A DNA stretch of 64,000 bases from Saprospiraceae bacterium. GTDB taxonomy: Bacteria > Bacteroidota > Bacteroidia > Chitinophagales > Saprospiraceae. The DNA is taken from assembly GCA_016714445.1 (NCBI GenBank), contig JADJNF010000005.1, positions 69,319-133,318 on the forward strand. Reading direction: 5' to 3'. The notes beneath the pieces were generated by a model. It made no database searches. It was not told the origin of the DNA and saw only the letters and a list, made by a program, of their open reading frames with translations. Position 1 is the stretch's first letter; the number at the start of each line of letters is the position of its first letter. Shown here in pieces: positions 45,529-55,292 of the stretch. The position numbers were made by a program, and so were the translations under genes.

Positions 45529-48500
45529 TTGGGAGAATTAAAGCCAAATACTAATACGTTATTTAGTTTACCTAGGTTAAAATCAGCTAGGTATATTAGA
45601 GCTAATGCTAATGTTCAGTTAGATTTACCTGACATACTTAATATTGAAGAGCAACTAGAGTTATATGGAGGAGTGGTAAATACCCCTAACGTAAGGAAAA
45701 TTAACTTTCTATATGTAGAAGATGGGGAATTTATGAATAGTAGTATAACGGAAATTAGCAGTATTGATGTGATCAATTCTACCGTAAATATGCCTAATAT
45801 AAAAGGCTCCGTTTCCTTAATATTTGTTAGCGACGGACAATTGTTCTTGCCAGAAGTAGACTCAATAACTGGTAGGTTGGAAATTAATGGCTCTATAGTA
45901 GAATTCCCTAATGTTATTACCACGAAAGGAGAGCTTAAAGTAGCTCATATGGGTAAATTATCCTTACCTAAAGCTACTACTATATCAGGGGATCTTATTA
46001 TTAATGACTCCTCTAACGCAGAATTCCCTAATGTACTTTCTGTAGATGGAGACATTATAGTTTCCGATTATAGCGGAGTGTCTCTACCTGCAGCAACATT
46101 AGTTAATGGGGCTATTAGGGTATATGAGAAAAGCAACGCAGACTTATCCAATGTACAAAAGATATATGGAAATTTGGTTGTTGGTGTAGATAGTGAGGTG
46201 TCTTTGCTTAATGTGGAATACATGGAAGGTAATATTGATATTTCTCCATATTGCGACGTATCATTACCTAATTTACGTTATTTTGATGGTTGGGACATAA
46301 CCATGGGGAGAAGCAGCTCTTTAGCCTTACCTAGAGTAGTATCTATGAAGGCAGATTTAGACCTTACTGTAACCTCTGAAGTATCCTTACTTTCTTTTAG
46401 TCCCATAAATAGACTCAACTATAATAAAGGAAATATATATTTTAATGGAAAGCTTAACGGACTAGGTGAAGGTATTTTTACCACAAATAACATGTCTCGT
46501 ATTTCAACGGAAGCTTACCTAGACAATTTTCCAGGAATGTCTAAAGTGGAGGTTGCTCAAATATTAGCTAATCCTAACACGGAAGTACTACGTCAAGATA
46601 ACAGAGCCGCCATAGTAAAAACCCCTAACAAATCAATAATACTATTAAGTAAAAACGCAGATGTTACTTCCCCACTTCATGAAATGGCTCATGAGTTTGA
46701 ATCGGTACTATCTGATTCAGAAAAGAAGACTATTCTAAAATGGGCAGGAACTAGGACTTGGAATACTGATACTTCCGAAGCATTTGCTAAAGGGTTTGAA
46801 AAATACTTATATGAAGGAAAATCTCCTTCTCAAGAACTTAAAGCCATCTTCGAAAAATTTGCTAATTGGTTAAAAGATTTATTAAGACAAGCTGACTTTG
46901 ACGGCATACCTGATCTAAATGAAGATATGCGTAACATTTACGCAGCTATGTTAATCAATGAATCATCTAAACAAGGGTCAGCTGTAGAACCTAGGACTGC
47001 CGCAGATAATATGGCCGACATAGAATTATCTCAAGATGATTCTCAAAGAGAAGAGATACTGCAGAAAATGGCTGATGCTAAGTACAATGTACCTGCACAA
47101 GTCCTATATAATGTAAGACAAGCTAAATTCGATGCATTAGGTATTACAGTAGCTGATATTAAAAAAGCCCTTGGTCAAGAAACTCCTGGGCAGGAGTCTG
47201 TAGCTGCTGAAGCAGAAGTACCTGTAGAACCTACAGCAGATAGAGAACAAGGAGCCTTAGAAGACAGATATCATGAGTTTGTTACCAAAGTACTAAGAAG
47301 TCCTAACGTATCCGAAGAAGTAAAAGAAGCCTTAAGAACTAATAGCCCTCTAAAGGATGTAGTTACTTTTGAAGAGCTCAGATTTATGTCTGACAAGTTT
47401 ATGGAAGGTATAGAAACTGTCGAGCAGATAAAGAAAGCTAGAGAAGTTATACTACATACTTTTGGCAAGGCTACTGGAACCTATTTGTCTGGTTGGCAAT
47501 TTATGGCTCTCACTAATTTACAACAATTAGCGGAGGCTATGAATCAGCCTAAACTTGCCGCTAAACTATTGGAAACTATAGGATCTAAATCTGTAGAATT
47601 CGGTAGGTTAATAGCATCACTTAAAGCTGTAGAATCACAAGATTTAGCTATTACTATATTAAACTCTAAAATATTTGATAAATATAATGAAAGGGACTAT
47701 TATACAGGAAGGTCTCCTATTCAAGCCATGGAGAGTTTTATATCAGAAATACTCCCTGATGACCCTGACGTAGAAAGATACCTTAAAGTACTTGAAGCTA
47801 AAATAAACGCGGCTATATTTGATAATGCTAACAGCGGTAATATTGACTTATCCCAAAATGGCGACTACGATATAGAGAAGTTTATCAAAGCAGTACTCAC
47901 CCCTAAGAAAAGTGGTAAGTCTACTGAAGACTTAGTAGCTCGCTCTTTGTTTGCTATGCGAAGAAGTAAAAATCCTTCTACTAAACCTGATAAAGAGGTA
48001 TTAGACGAGTTAGCTAAAGATCTACGTAAAAAACAAGTTACTTTAGCGGAACTAGCTGAGGTTAAGGCGCTTATTGCCGCTCAGTCTATGAGCCGTAGTC
48101 CTGCTGAAATGGCTCAATTAGAAAATGCTGTAGAAGATACTATTGCCTATGTTACTGGTAAGTCTATAGGTCATGCTAAATTACGTAAAGCTATACAAGA
48201 TGCTTTAGGTATTTCTGATAATAGTAAACTTAAAGAAGCTATAGTAGAATTAGCTAGAGATAGGGTTAAAGGAGAAGATTTAGGGAAATCTCTTATTGAG
48301 CAGATAATAAATAGAACAGGAGTATCTCCTGAAACTGCTAAAAAGATAGAGGATGAAATAAGGGCTTCTTACAATGAAGTTCTTAGAGAAGCTGTAGATA
48401 AAAAAGTAAAAGAGGCTTCCGATAAGTTACTAAGACATGATATAGAAGCTCTAGAGAAAAAATTAGCTGAACTTAAGAAAGATCCTAAATTAGATTTTGA

Positions 48501-51500
48501 GGCTAAAACAGTTGAACGCCTATTAGATGCTGCCATAGCTAGAAAAAACAAACACCTGGAGAAGGAGGGGGACCGAATCCTAAAGGCTATGTCTGCAATA
48601 TCTCTAAGAACTGCTGAAGCTAAGGCGCAGGCTGACGCTATAGAGAAAATTAAGGCGGATACATCCAAAACTATTGTGCAGAAAAAGAAGGAAATTGATG
48701 CTATTAAGAAAGAACAAGAAAAGACTCGTAAAATTCTAAAAGAGCTTAAAGCTGAAGAGAAGATAGCTAAGGCAGAGGATAGTAAAAAACTTAATGAGGC
48801 TTACCTTAAAGAAAAAGCTACTCTAGAAATAGAGATTGCAGATATTAAGAGTGACCCTGTATTAAGTGATCCTGAAAAAGAAGTTCGTATTAGGGCTGTT
48901 AACAATAGGTTAGCTAAATTAGATAAGGCTATTACTAAGTTTAACGAGGCTCAGGAAACAGCTAAAGATAAAGCTCGCACAGAGTTAGTATGGCTTATAG
49001 ATAAGAATAAGAGTCAGAAAAATCTCTTAGAAATATTTGCGCACGATTCCTTTACCGCTGACGATGTAATGGAACATTTCCAAAAGGCATACAAAGTAGT
49101 GCCTCCTTTAACAGCGAATGAACTAAGAGAGCTTAGAAGATTGTCCATGTTATATAAGACAGCTACTAGAGAGGTTGATAAAGCCGCAGCTTTCAGTAGG
49201 TTGGTGGAATATATGACGGACCGTATAGATAGGACAGGAGATAAAGGATTTTTAGCTGAGGTCTTTTTTGAGTATGCTTACACTAATCTACTCTCTAGCG
49301 CTTACACAGCAATAAAAGCATTTACTATCGGTGTTAAGGAATTTTTAAGTACCATAGGGTTTGATATACTTTCTATTGCCCCTAGTATAATTTCAGGTAA
49401 TCTAAAAAGTAATTTAATAAATGTAAAGGATGCTTGGAAAGCAGGTCTTGCAGGAACTAGAAGATCTGGACCTTCTTTGATCGAAGGACTTAAAACTGGA
49501 AATGTTGTGGGACAAGTAGATTCTACAGAGCTACATCGTTTATTGGGGGCAGGTCAGTTTTTATCTAGACAGTCTGTAAGGTATACAAGTGGTACTTATA
49601 CTCCTTCAAAATATAAGGCTTTAGACGCTTTAGCTATAGTGGGTTCTGTATTTTGGCGAGTTTTTTCTACTATGTCAAGACTTTTGGTCCTTGCTGATAT
49701 GGCTACAAAAGCATTTACCATACCTTATTATCGAACTAGAGTAGCTTATTACCAATTGCTTAAGGACCCTACTTCAGTAGGAGCAGATCCTACGGATGTT
49801 AGCTTGTTGGCAAGTATAGACAGAAAATTAACTGATGTTACTTCCTTAGAAGAGGCTGTAGAAAACGATGCGGTCGAGTTAGGCTTAAATTTTGAAAGTA
49901 ATTTCACAGTACCTACTAATGCTTCTGGAAATCCTATATCTGGAAAAGAGTACACAGCTTGGAGAAAAGGTCTATATGAGCACGCAAAGAAATTAGGGTA
50001 TCCTTTAGATGAAAATCTACAAAGGCTCACAGGGGCTGCCATGGCAAAGTGGAAAAAAGAAAGGTTGGTAAAGTTAGCTCCAGAATTCCTTACTGCAGGA
50101 CTAGGTAAAATGGCAGATGATGCTGCCAAGAGTATGGCTCAGCAAGAAACTGCTACAGGTAATATATATGGAACTATGGGTAGTATCTTAAATCCTATCA
50201 TAGATAAAAGACATGATAGAGAGACAGGATTTTTTCCTAAGTTTATATCATGGATAGCTTTACCTTTTGCTAGAGCTACTGGTATTATGATAAACTTATT
50301 ATTAAAAAGTTTACCTACAGGAATATTACAGACTAAAAGAGAGGGGGACAGAACTAGCGGAAAACCTTGGGAATTAGGGCTTAGAAATGAGATGAGGGTA
50401 ATGAAAAACGGTAAAGTAGATCTTGAGAAATCTCGCTCTATGACTCAATATGAGTTATCTCAAATGTATTTCAAAGCTTTTGCTCCTACTATAATGGCAG
50501 GATTAGCTGCTGCATACTTGTTCGATTTAGAACAATGTGAAGAAGAGGATCCAAGATTGTGTGTTAAGTTAGCTAATAGGGATATACGTTTTACAGGAAG
50601 TACTAAAATACCGACAGCAAATGCTGAGTTTTATGGCGACGGATGGCAACCTAATAAAATACAGAAAAAAGTACCAGGAACTAATAAATGGGAAACTACA
50701 GTAGGCTACCAAGACTGGGCTATGGGTACATTGTTCTCTGCTTTAGGTAATTTATCTGATAAACTTAGATTAGACCCAGACAGACTAGATAAAAAAGACA
50801 TATCAGGATCTATAGGAGCTGCTACTAAAGGAGCGGTAGATTACTTCATGAACTTTGGATTTGAGTCTGCCCTAAAAGTACCTGTAGATATTTACAATCT
50901 AGTTAGCCCTAGTTATGATGGCTCTAGTAGAACAGGTGACGCAGCTGCTTTAGCTATCTCTGATAGGTTGATAAGACCTATGATACCAGGATCAGGCGCT
51001 TGGTCAGGTATACAACAGACTAAAGGAACTATAACAGGCAGTGGTCCTGGAGATTGGCGCTCTGGAGAGTTTGTTAAAAACATAGTAGGAGATGGGGTAC
51101 TTTCTCAAGCCGTAGATAAAGTAATGGCTAAGACTATTTTTGCTTACAAGTATGGAGCAGACTATGACGTATTAGGATACAAAGTAGAAACTTCTCCTAG
51201 GACGGTATTAGAGAAAATAGTAAGAACAGCTATTCACCAAGAACCTCCTCAACCTAAAGCTTGGGCTATATTAAATAAGTTCCCAGAATTAGAAGGTTCT
51301 ATAACTTATTACAACCCTAAAGAGAAGACTGAGGAAGTTTTAGGAGATCGTAACTTCGAATTATTCTATAAGAATATTCCTAAAGAGTTACTTTATAAAA
51401 CTCGTAAAGACGCTACTTTACTTAAAAGACAAATGATTGAGAAAGGTTACGAAGAGTTAAATGCTACCCCAACACCTCAGGAAGTTAGATCTGCTTTAGC

Positions 51501-51786
51501 TAGTATAAACAAAGCAGCTAACGAACATGCTTTTGTAGCTAATATAATAGCCAGCATACCTGCTTTAGCTAAGGAGAATCAGGATATTTTTAAGACAGAA
51601 AAAAAATCTTACCCATTACAAATATTTGATGACCGACAACTTTATACTAAGACAAAGTTAACAGATTATTTGGAAAGAGAGGGTAAGATTATAGATAATG
51701 GAAAGCTCCGTAAATCAGATGCTGTTTCAAGTGAAGCTTATAAAACATCTGAGGAAAAGAAAAAAATAATAAATAAAGGCCACTAA
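45529..51786 (+). CDS. Giant polyvalent protein, downstream part (solenoid, second zincin, helical/membrane-active C-terminus)
   Basis: The frame is open from 45505, directly after the TGA; a TTG at 45529 is the earliest plausible start. Residues ~1-310 are ~20-residue beta-solenoid/LRR-like repeats (LPKATTISGDLIIND, FPNVLSVDGDIIVSD). Residues ~380-470 contain a second zincin: HEMAHEFE (His384) with a downstream SEAFAKGFEKYL that can supply the third ligand. Residues ~560-1240 are long charged helices; ~1250-1460 match the polyvalent C-terminal helical style (WRVFSTMSRLLVLADMATKA), with hydrophobic helices near ~1580 and ~1650. The C-terminus is Lys-rich. Lacking a normal ATG start just after the TGA, it is probably made by read-through or is joined in the real genome. 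Confidence 0.75.
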   Translation: MGELKPNTNTLFSLPRLKSARYIRANANVQLDLPDILNIEEQLELYGGVVNTPNVRKINFLYVEDGEFMNSSITEISSIDVINSTVNMPNIKGSVSLIFVSDGQLFLPEVDSITGRLEINGSIVEFPNVITTKGELKVAHMGKLSLPKATTISGDLIINDSSNAEFPNVLSVDGDIIVSDYSGVSLPAATLVNGAIRVYEKSNADLSNVQKIYGNLVVGVDSEVSLLNVEYMEGNIDISPYCDVSLPNLRYFDGWDITMGRSSSLALPRVVSMKADLDLTVTSEVSLLSFSPINRLNYNKGNIYFNGKLNGLGEGIFTTNNMSRISTEAYLDNFPGMSKVEVAQILANPNTEVLRQDNRAAIVKTPNKSIILLSKNADVTSPLHEMAHEFESVLSDSEKKTILKWAGTRTWNTDTSEAFAKGFEKYLYEGKSPSQELKAIFEKFANWLKDLLRQADFDGIPDLNEDMRNIYAAMLINESSKQGSAVEPRTAADNMADIELSQDDSQREEILQKMADAKYNVPAQVLYNVRQAKFDALGITVADIKKALGQETPGQESVAAEAEVPVEPTADREQGALEDRYHEFVTKVLRSPNVSEEVKEALRTNSPLKDVVTFEELRFMSDKFMEGIETVEQIKKAREVILHTFGKATGTYLSGWQFMALTNLQQLAEAMNQPKLAAKLLETIGSKSVEFGRLIASLKAVESQDLAITILNSKIFDKYNERDYYTGRSPIQAMESFISEILPDDPDVERYLKVLEAKINAAIFDNANSGNIDLSQNGDYDIEKFIKAVLTPKKSGKSTEDLVARSLFAMRRSKNPSTKPDKEVLDELAKDLRKKQVTLAELAEVKALIAAQSMSRSPAEMAQLENAVEDTIAYVTGKSIGHAKLRKAIQDALGISDNSKLKEAIVELARDRVKGEDLGKSLIEQIINRTGVSPETAKKIEDEIRASYNEVLREAVDKKVKEASDKLLRHDIEALEKKLAELKKDPKLDFEAKTVERLLDAAIARKNKHLEKEGDRILKAMSAISLRTAEAKAQADAIEKIKADTSKTIVQKKKEIDAIKKEQEKTRKILKELKAEEKIAKAEDSKKLNEAYLKEKATLEIEIADIKSDPVLSDPEKEVRIRAVNNRLAKLDKAITKFNEAQETAKDKARTELVWLIDKNKSQKNLLEIFAHDSFTADDVMEHFQKAYKVVPPLTANELRELRRLSMLYKTATREVDKAAAFSRLVEYMTDRIDRTGDKGFLAEVFFEYAYTNLLSSAYTAIKAFTIGVKEFLSTIGFDILSIAPSIISGNLKSNLINVKDAWKAGLAGTRRSGPSLIEGLKTGNVVGQVDSTELHRLLGAGQFLSRQSVRYTSGTYTPSKYKALDALAIVGSVFWRVFSTMSRLLVLADMATKAFTIPYYRTRVAYYQLLKDPTSVGADPTDVSLLASIDRKLTDVTSLEEAVENDAVELGLNFESNFTVPTNASGNPISGKEYTAWRKGLYEHAKKLGYPLDENLQRLTGAAMAKWKKERLVKLAPEFLTAGLGKMADDAAKSMAQQETATGNIYGTMGSILNPIIDKRHDRETGFFPKFISWIALPFARATGIMINLLLKSLPTGILQTKREGDRTSGKPWELGLRNEMRVMKNGKVDLEKSRSMTQYELSQMYFKAFAPTIMAGLAAAYLFDLEQCEEEDPRLCVKLANRDIRFTGSTKIPTANAEFYGDGWQPNKIQKKVPGTNKWETTVGYQDWAMGTLFSALGNLSDKLRLDPDRLDKKDISGSIGAATKGAVDYFMNFGFESALKVPVDIYNLVSPSYDGSSRTGDAAALAISDRLIRPMIPGSGAWSGIQQTKGTITGSGPGDWRSGEFVKNIVGDGVLSQAVDKVMAKTIFAYKYGADYDVLGYKVETSPRTVLEKIVRTAIHQEPPQPKAWAILNKFPELEGSITYYNPKEKTEEVLGDRNFELFYKNIPKELLYKTRKDATLLKRQMIEKGYEELNATPTPQEVRSALASINKAANEHAFVANIIASIPALAKENQDIFKTEKKSYPLQIFDDRQLYTKTKLTDYLEREGKIIDNGKLRKSDAVSSEAYKTSEEKKKIINKGH

Positions 51787-51795
51787 ATATAAATT

Positions 51796-54153
51796 ATGCC
51801 CCCTAAAATAACCCATAGAGTAGATTGTATTGAAGGTATCATTACCATATTACTTGAAGGATTTCCAGACTCTAGGTATTATCTAAATATATTCGGAGAC
51901 GCTACTTTACTGTATTCAGGTAATGTACTTAACAATGGTTTTGCTGGGGCTTATGGGCCTATGTCTATAACTGGGCAGTATATTATCTTAGTCTTATTAA
52001 ACGATGCTGGCGAAATAGTATATAGTGAAAACTTTGAGAACCCTTGTAATACTATCTATTACGATTGTGGAAAAGGACTGTTTACTGGAGACGCTATAGA
52101 AGTTTACGTAGATGGGAAACTAGTATCAGGGACTGTGTATTTAGAAGATGGGGAATATGCTATAGAGGTTAGAAAAGGCTCTGAGATTTTAAGAGAAGTT
52201 GTCCGTGTGAAGTGTTGCGAATATTGGTCCCCAATGCCACATCTGAAAGTAAACATAGTAAAAAGAGAATGTAAACCTACTGATGAAGAAGAATATCTTT
52301 TAGAAATTTGTGGATTATCTATTGGGGAAACTTATTATATAGTAGATGTTTATGGGATTGGTCGGTATATAACCGCTAATAGCACTTGTGAGTTTTTGAC
52401 ATTTTTTACACGTCGCGGAGATACATTATATTTTTGGATTGTTGATAATAGGTATTTTACATTACCCTACTTAAACAATACAGGACGTAATATATATTCT
52501 AATTGCGGAAGCACAAATACTATTACTACTAATAGCTGTGGGATAGATTGTGTTATTGACGAATACTTTTATTGTTTTTGTACAGAAACTTATGTAGGTA
52601 AAGAGGGAGTCATCGGTGAGATATATATTAGATTAAAACTTCCAGGAAAATATAAGTTTAGAGTTACGCCAGACCCTATAACAGGTTTTAATAGTGTTAT
52701 ATACCCTTTGGACGGAACTTTTCATACTACCCCTGATTTCATATTAATACCTATATTTAAAGATGGTATTTACAAGGTAGAGGTTATTAATGAATTTGGA
52801 GCTGTTTGTAGAGCGCTTGAATATATTGCTAATTGCGGCAATTTTTTCTACGATTGTGAGACTGGGCTACAAAGTGCTCCCGCTGAAATACTTGTAGGTT
52901 ACGCGAATAAGTCTTTTATAACACCTACTATAGATAATAAAAACTTATTTTTTCCTCAGGTAGGCATTACTGGTTTTGTCTCCTGCAGTGGCTATTCGTT
53001 ACCTATTACCCAAACAATAGGAGGCAATAGTATTTCCAAGAATATATGTAATGCCTGTTGTTGTGTGTACTTAGATGTACGTGAAACACGTTGTCGGGAA
53101 GGAGAAAATAACACAGCTTCTGCTTTTGTTGAAGTAGGATATAATCCAATATTACAACGTGGACTTTACCCAAAAACTTTGGAATTTGGGGGTTTTCCCA
53201 ATGGTCCTATTATACTTAATGTAGATAGTAATAACACAAAACATTATTTATGGGTAGATTCTTTGGAAGAAGGGTCCTATGAGTTTTACGTAAGAGATTT
53301 AACTTACAATAGCATAAATTATGCAGATGTCAAATCTAATAATCCTCAGATAGAATTCATTAAAGATTGTGTAGTTACAAAGAAACTCGTAGTTAATTGC
53401 AGCCCTTGTGAATGTGGGGATACCTCTATGGGCATTGTACCCGCAGAGTTGATTAAGTGTTATGAGAATCATAATGGAACTCTAACTTTTGTTATAAAGT
53501 TCAACTTCAACATATGTCCAATAGCTGTAGGAAAAACATATGTAACAAATATACAATACAATGTTGGGGGGAAATTTAGAGGTGTCTTAGAATTTACTGA
53601 AGATTCTTTACAAGCTCAGATAGACAAAGGGAATGCAATCATTCACTTTCCTTTAGACATAGGATGCGATGATGCTAATGCAGTGCTTACAATAGATTCC
53701 CTAACGGTATCTGTAGATGGAGATTATTGCACTTACGGACCTTTCACTGTAACAGGAGGGCTATGTGAAGTATGCTCTGATGTGTGTAGCTGTTGTGATA
53801 TAAGTAAAGTTTCCGCAGATAAGCGTTTGGAGTATAGTTGTGCGGAAGGAAGAAAACCTGGATACAGGCGTATTAGGGTATATAATGAGGAAGCCTACGA
53901 TATGTTATTTGATATAGTTAAACTACCAAATTGTAATGTAGCTTGTTGTAATAGTATTAATGACAGTAATGCATGCGATAAAGTAAAAGAGGGTAACATA
54001 GTTTGGTCTGATTTAGTGGCCGCCAAATCCATATTCTGTGTAGATCTACAAGACGATGGAAGTGACGGCACAGCTTGTTATATAGTAAAATTTCAGAAAA
54101 GAACTGACCCTAACTGCACTAAATGCGTGGTGGCCAAATTGGTGTTTGACTAA
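51796..54153 (+). CDS. Cysteine-rich adhesin-like virion protein
   Basis: A 785-residue protein of repeated beta-sandwich domains separated by Cys pairs (CCEYW, CFCTE, CNACCCVYLDV, CSPCECG, CSDVCSCC). Its style matches the second half of the 1569-residue protein at 4625, so the two probably belong to one adhesion apparatus although 42 kb apart. No signal peptide or membrane anchor. It starts nine bases after the giant gene and is the last plus-strand gene before the convergent block. Receptor binding or decoration is inferred. Confidence 0.7.
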   Translation: MPPKITHRVDCIEGIITILLEGFPDSRYYLNIFGDATLLYSGNVLNNGFAGAYGPMSITGQYIILVLLNDAGEIVYSENFENPCNTIYYDCGKGLFTGDAIEVYVDGKLVSGTVYLEDGEYAIEVRKGSEILREVVRVKCCEYWSPMPHLKVNIVKRECKPTDEEEYLLEICGLSIGETYYIVDVYGIGRYITANSTCEFLTFFTRRGDTLYFWIVDNRYFTLPYLNNTGRNIYSNCGSTNTITTNSCGIDCVIDEYFYCFCTETYVGKEGVIGEIYIRLKLPGKYKFRVTPDPITGFNSVIYPLDGTFHTTPDFILIPIFKDGIYKVEVINEFGAVCRALEYIANCGNFFYDCETGLQSAPAEILVGYANKSFITPTIDNKNLFFPQVGITGFVSCSGYSLPITQTIGGNSISKNICNACCCVYLDVRETRCREGENNTASAFVEVGYNPILQRGLYPKTLEFGGFPNGPIILNVDSNNTKHYLWVDSLEEGSYEFYVRDLTYNSINYADVKSNNPQIEFIKDCVVTKKLVVNCSPCECGDTSMGIVPAELIKCYENHNGTLTFVIKFNFNICPIAVGKTYVTNIQYNVGGKFRGVLEFTEDSLQAQIDKGNAIIHFPLDIGCDDANAVLTIDSLTVSVDGDYCTYGPFTVTGGLCEVCSDVCSCCDISKVSADKRLEYSCAEGRKPGYRRIRVYNEEAYDMLFDIVKLPNCNVACCNSINDSNACDKVKEGNIVWSDLVAAKSIFCVDLQDDGSDGTACYIVKFQKRTDPNCTKCVVAKLVFD

Positions 54154-54289
54154 CATTTTCCTGCGCTTCCTGCTGAGCTTTAACCCATTTAGTGAATTGG
54201 GCTTTTCTTTCAGCTTTTATTCTAAGAATATTCTTTTTTCTATCAGCTGATTTTTCTTTGTGACCTTTACGATTTTTTGATTTAGGCAT
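54119..54289 (-). CDS. Small, very basic phage protein
   Basis: A 56-residue protein, ATG at 54289 to TAG at 54119-54121. It begins MPKSKNRKGHKEKS and is about one third Lys/Arg, followed by a helix ending QEAQENVSQ. Tiny genes with this MPKSKxRKxHK start are familiar in phages of this type; function unknown (nucleic-acid or ribosome binding is a guess). It overlaps the 3' end of the plus-strand gene by 35 bases and lies downstream of the convergent terminator on the minus strand. Confidence 0.6.
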   Translation of the reverse strand: MPKSKNRKGHKEKSADRKKNILRIKAERKAQFTKWVKAQQEAQENVSQTPIWPPRI

Positions 54290-54353
54290 AATTTTGATTT
54301 TTTTTATTTTACCGAGGCGTTGGTGCAGTGGCCTTGGGACTGTTTAGTTACGG

Positions 54354-54380
54354 AACCCCCTTTATTGGGGGTTTTTTATT
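54354..54380 (+). terminator. Convergent terminator holding a stop codon in its loop
   Basis: AACCCCC (54354-54360), loop TTTATT, GGGGGTT (54367-54373), then TTTTATTTTAT. Best as terminator for the plus-strand late operon. The minus-strand stop codon of the gene at 54362-55264 (TTA, 54362-54364) lies in the loop. Confidence 0.8.
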
Positions 54381-55264
54381 TTATCTAAAAGCTCTTTAAT
54401 AGTATTACATCTGTAAATACCTACATTGTATTTAATATTATGAGGTCTACTCATAAGATAACATACAATACCATTACTTTGCATTTCTACAAAATTGGTA
54501 ATACTATCGTCAGCCATTACTATATCCCCTTTACTCTTGAGAATATCTACTTTACTACCTCCACTACCTACGTTGATTAACTCTGCTTTAGGGAAGTTAT
54601 TCTGTTTTAACCAATTCTCTATTACATCATTAGAGCATGGTCTAGCTGTACAGTACCCCGCTATAGGATAGTCTATTTCTTCAGGAGAAATTAGAGGCGG
54701 GCAGGAAGCCCAAAACATAGCATCATTACTAATCCGATCAAAATTATCCCTAAAACGATAATCATTCCAATCAGTAGGATGATGCTCAGGTAACCCCAAG
54801 TATTTTAAGAAATGAGTTTCAAAATCTACAATAACTCCATCTAAGTCTAACCATAGCTTTTTAATAGGGCTTTTAAACCATGCTTTTCTATTATCTCCTT
54901 CTGGATATATGCTTATGTATTCCTTAAGGAAGGCTGCATTTGTTAGGATATGATCTATATGTAGCTCACCACTATGGTTTTTGCAATACCCTTCTTTACA
55001 TGTAGCACAATTAGGGTCATAATCTATATCCTCTCCTCTATCCCAAGCAGCTAGGTGCCTTTTTAGGGAAGCGTATACAGTTTTCCAAGGCATGCCGAGC
55101 CTCCAATTATCGTCTCCTTGGACTATGATATTACCTTCTTCATCTTTTATGGTGTATTTATCAGCCCCATAAGAAAGCACTCTTGCTATACCCTCTACAG
55201 CAGAGTTAGGTACTAAATCGTACCTTATTTTTCCTGTGTTAAATCTAAGTCCTTTATGTTCCAT
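54362..55264 (-). CDS. Fusion: dATP/dGTP diphosphohydrolase-like domain + HAD 5'(3')-deoxyribonucleotidase
   Basis: A 300-residue protein with two nucleotide-pool domains. Residues ~1-120 match the phage dATP/dGTP diphosphohydrolase N-terminal family (GLRFNTGKIRYDLVP, ARVLSYGADKY, GMPWKTVYASLKRHLAAW), with a possible Zn site CATCKEGYC. Residues ~137-300 are a HAD phosphatase of the NT5C-type: LWLDLDGVIVDF (nucleophile Asp140, acid Asp142) and a later MADDSITN. Together they could turn purine dNTPs and (d)NMPs into nucleosides, shaping the pool. Intact among broken neighbours. Not a MazG/PurZ base-modification set: no PurZ-like gene is visible. Confidence 0.8.
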   Translation of the reverse strand: MEHKGLRFNTGKIRYDLVPNSAVEGIARVLSYGADKYTIKDEEGNIIVQGDDNWRLGMPWKTVYASLKRHLAAWDRGEDIDYDPNCATCKEGYCKNHSGELHIDHILTNAAFLKEYISIYPEGDNRKAWFKSPIKKLWLDLDGVIVDFETHFLKYLGLPEHHPTDWNDYRFRDNFDRISNDAMFWASCPPLISPEEIDYPIAGYCTARPCSNDVIENWLKQNNFPKAELINVGSGGSKVDILKSKGDIVMADDSITNFVEMQSNGIVCYLMSRPHNIKYNVGIYRCNTIKELLDKIKNPQ

Positions 55265-55292
55265 TTTAACTAATTATTTAATACTTGAAAGG

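Noticed and set aside
36808..51786. Phage RNA polymerase in the giant frame (expected in crAss-like genomes)
   Set aside because: No DFDxD-type catalytic loop is seen; the DFDG near 46901 lies right after the zincin and lacks the rest of the motif.
54290..54353. Possible tRNA-like GC-rich sequence before the convergent terminator
   Set aside because: No anticodon stem or conserved T-arm can be drawn.
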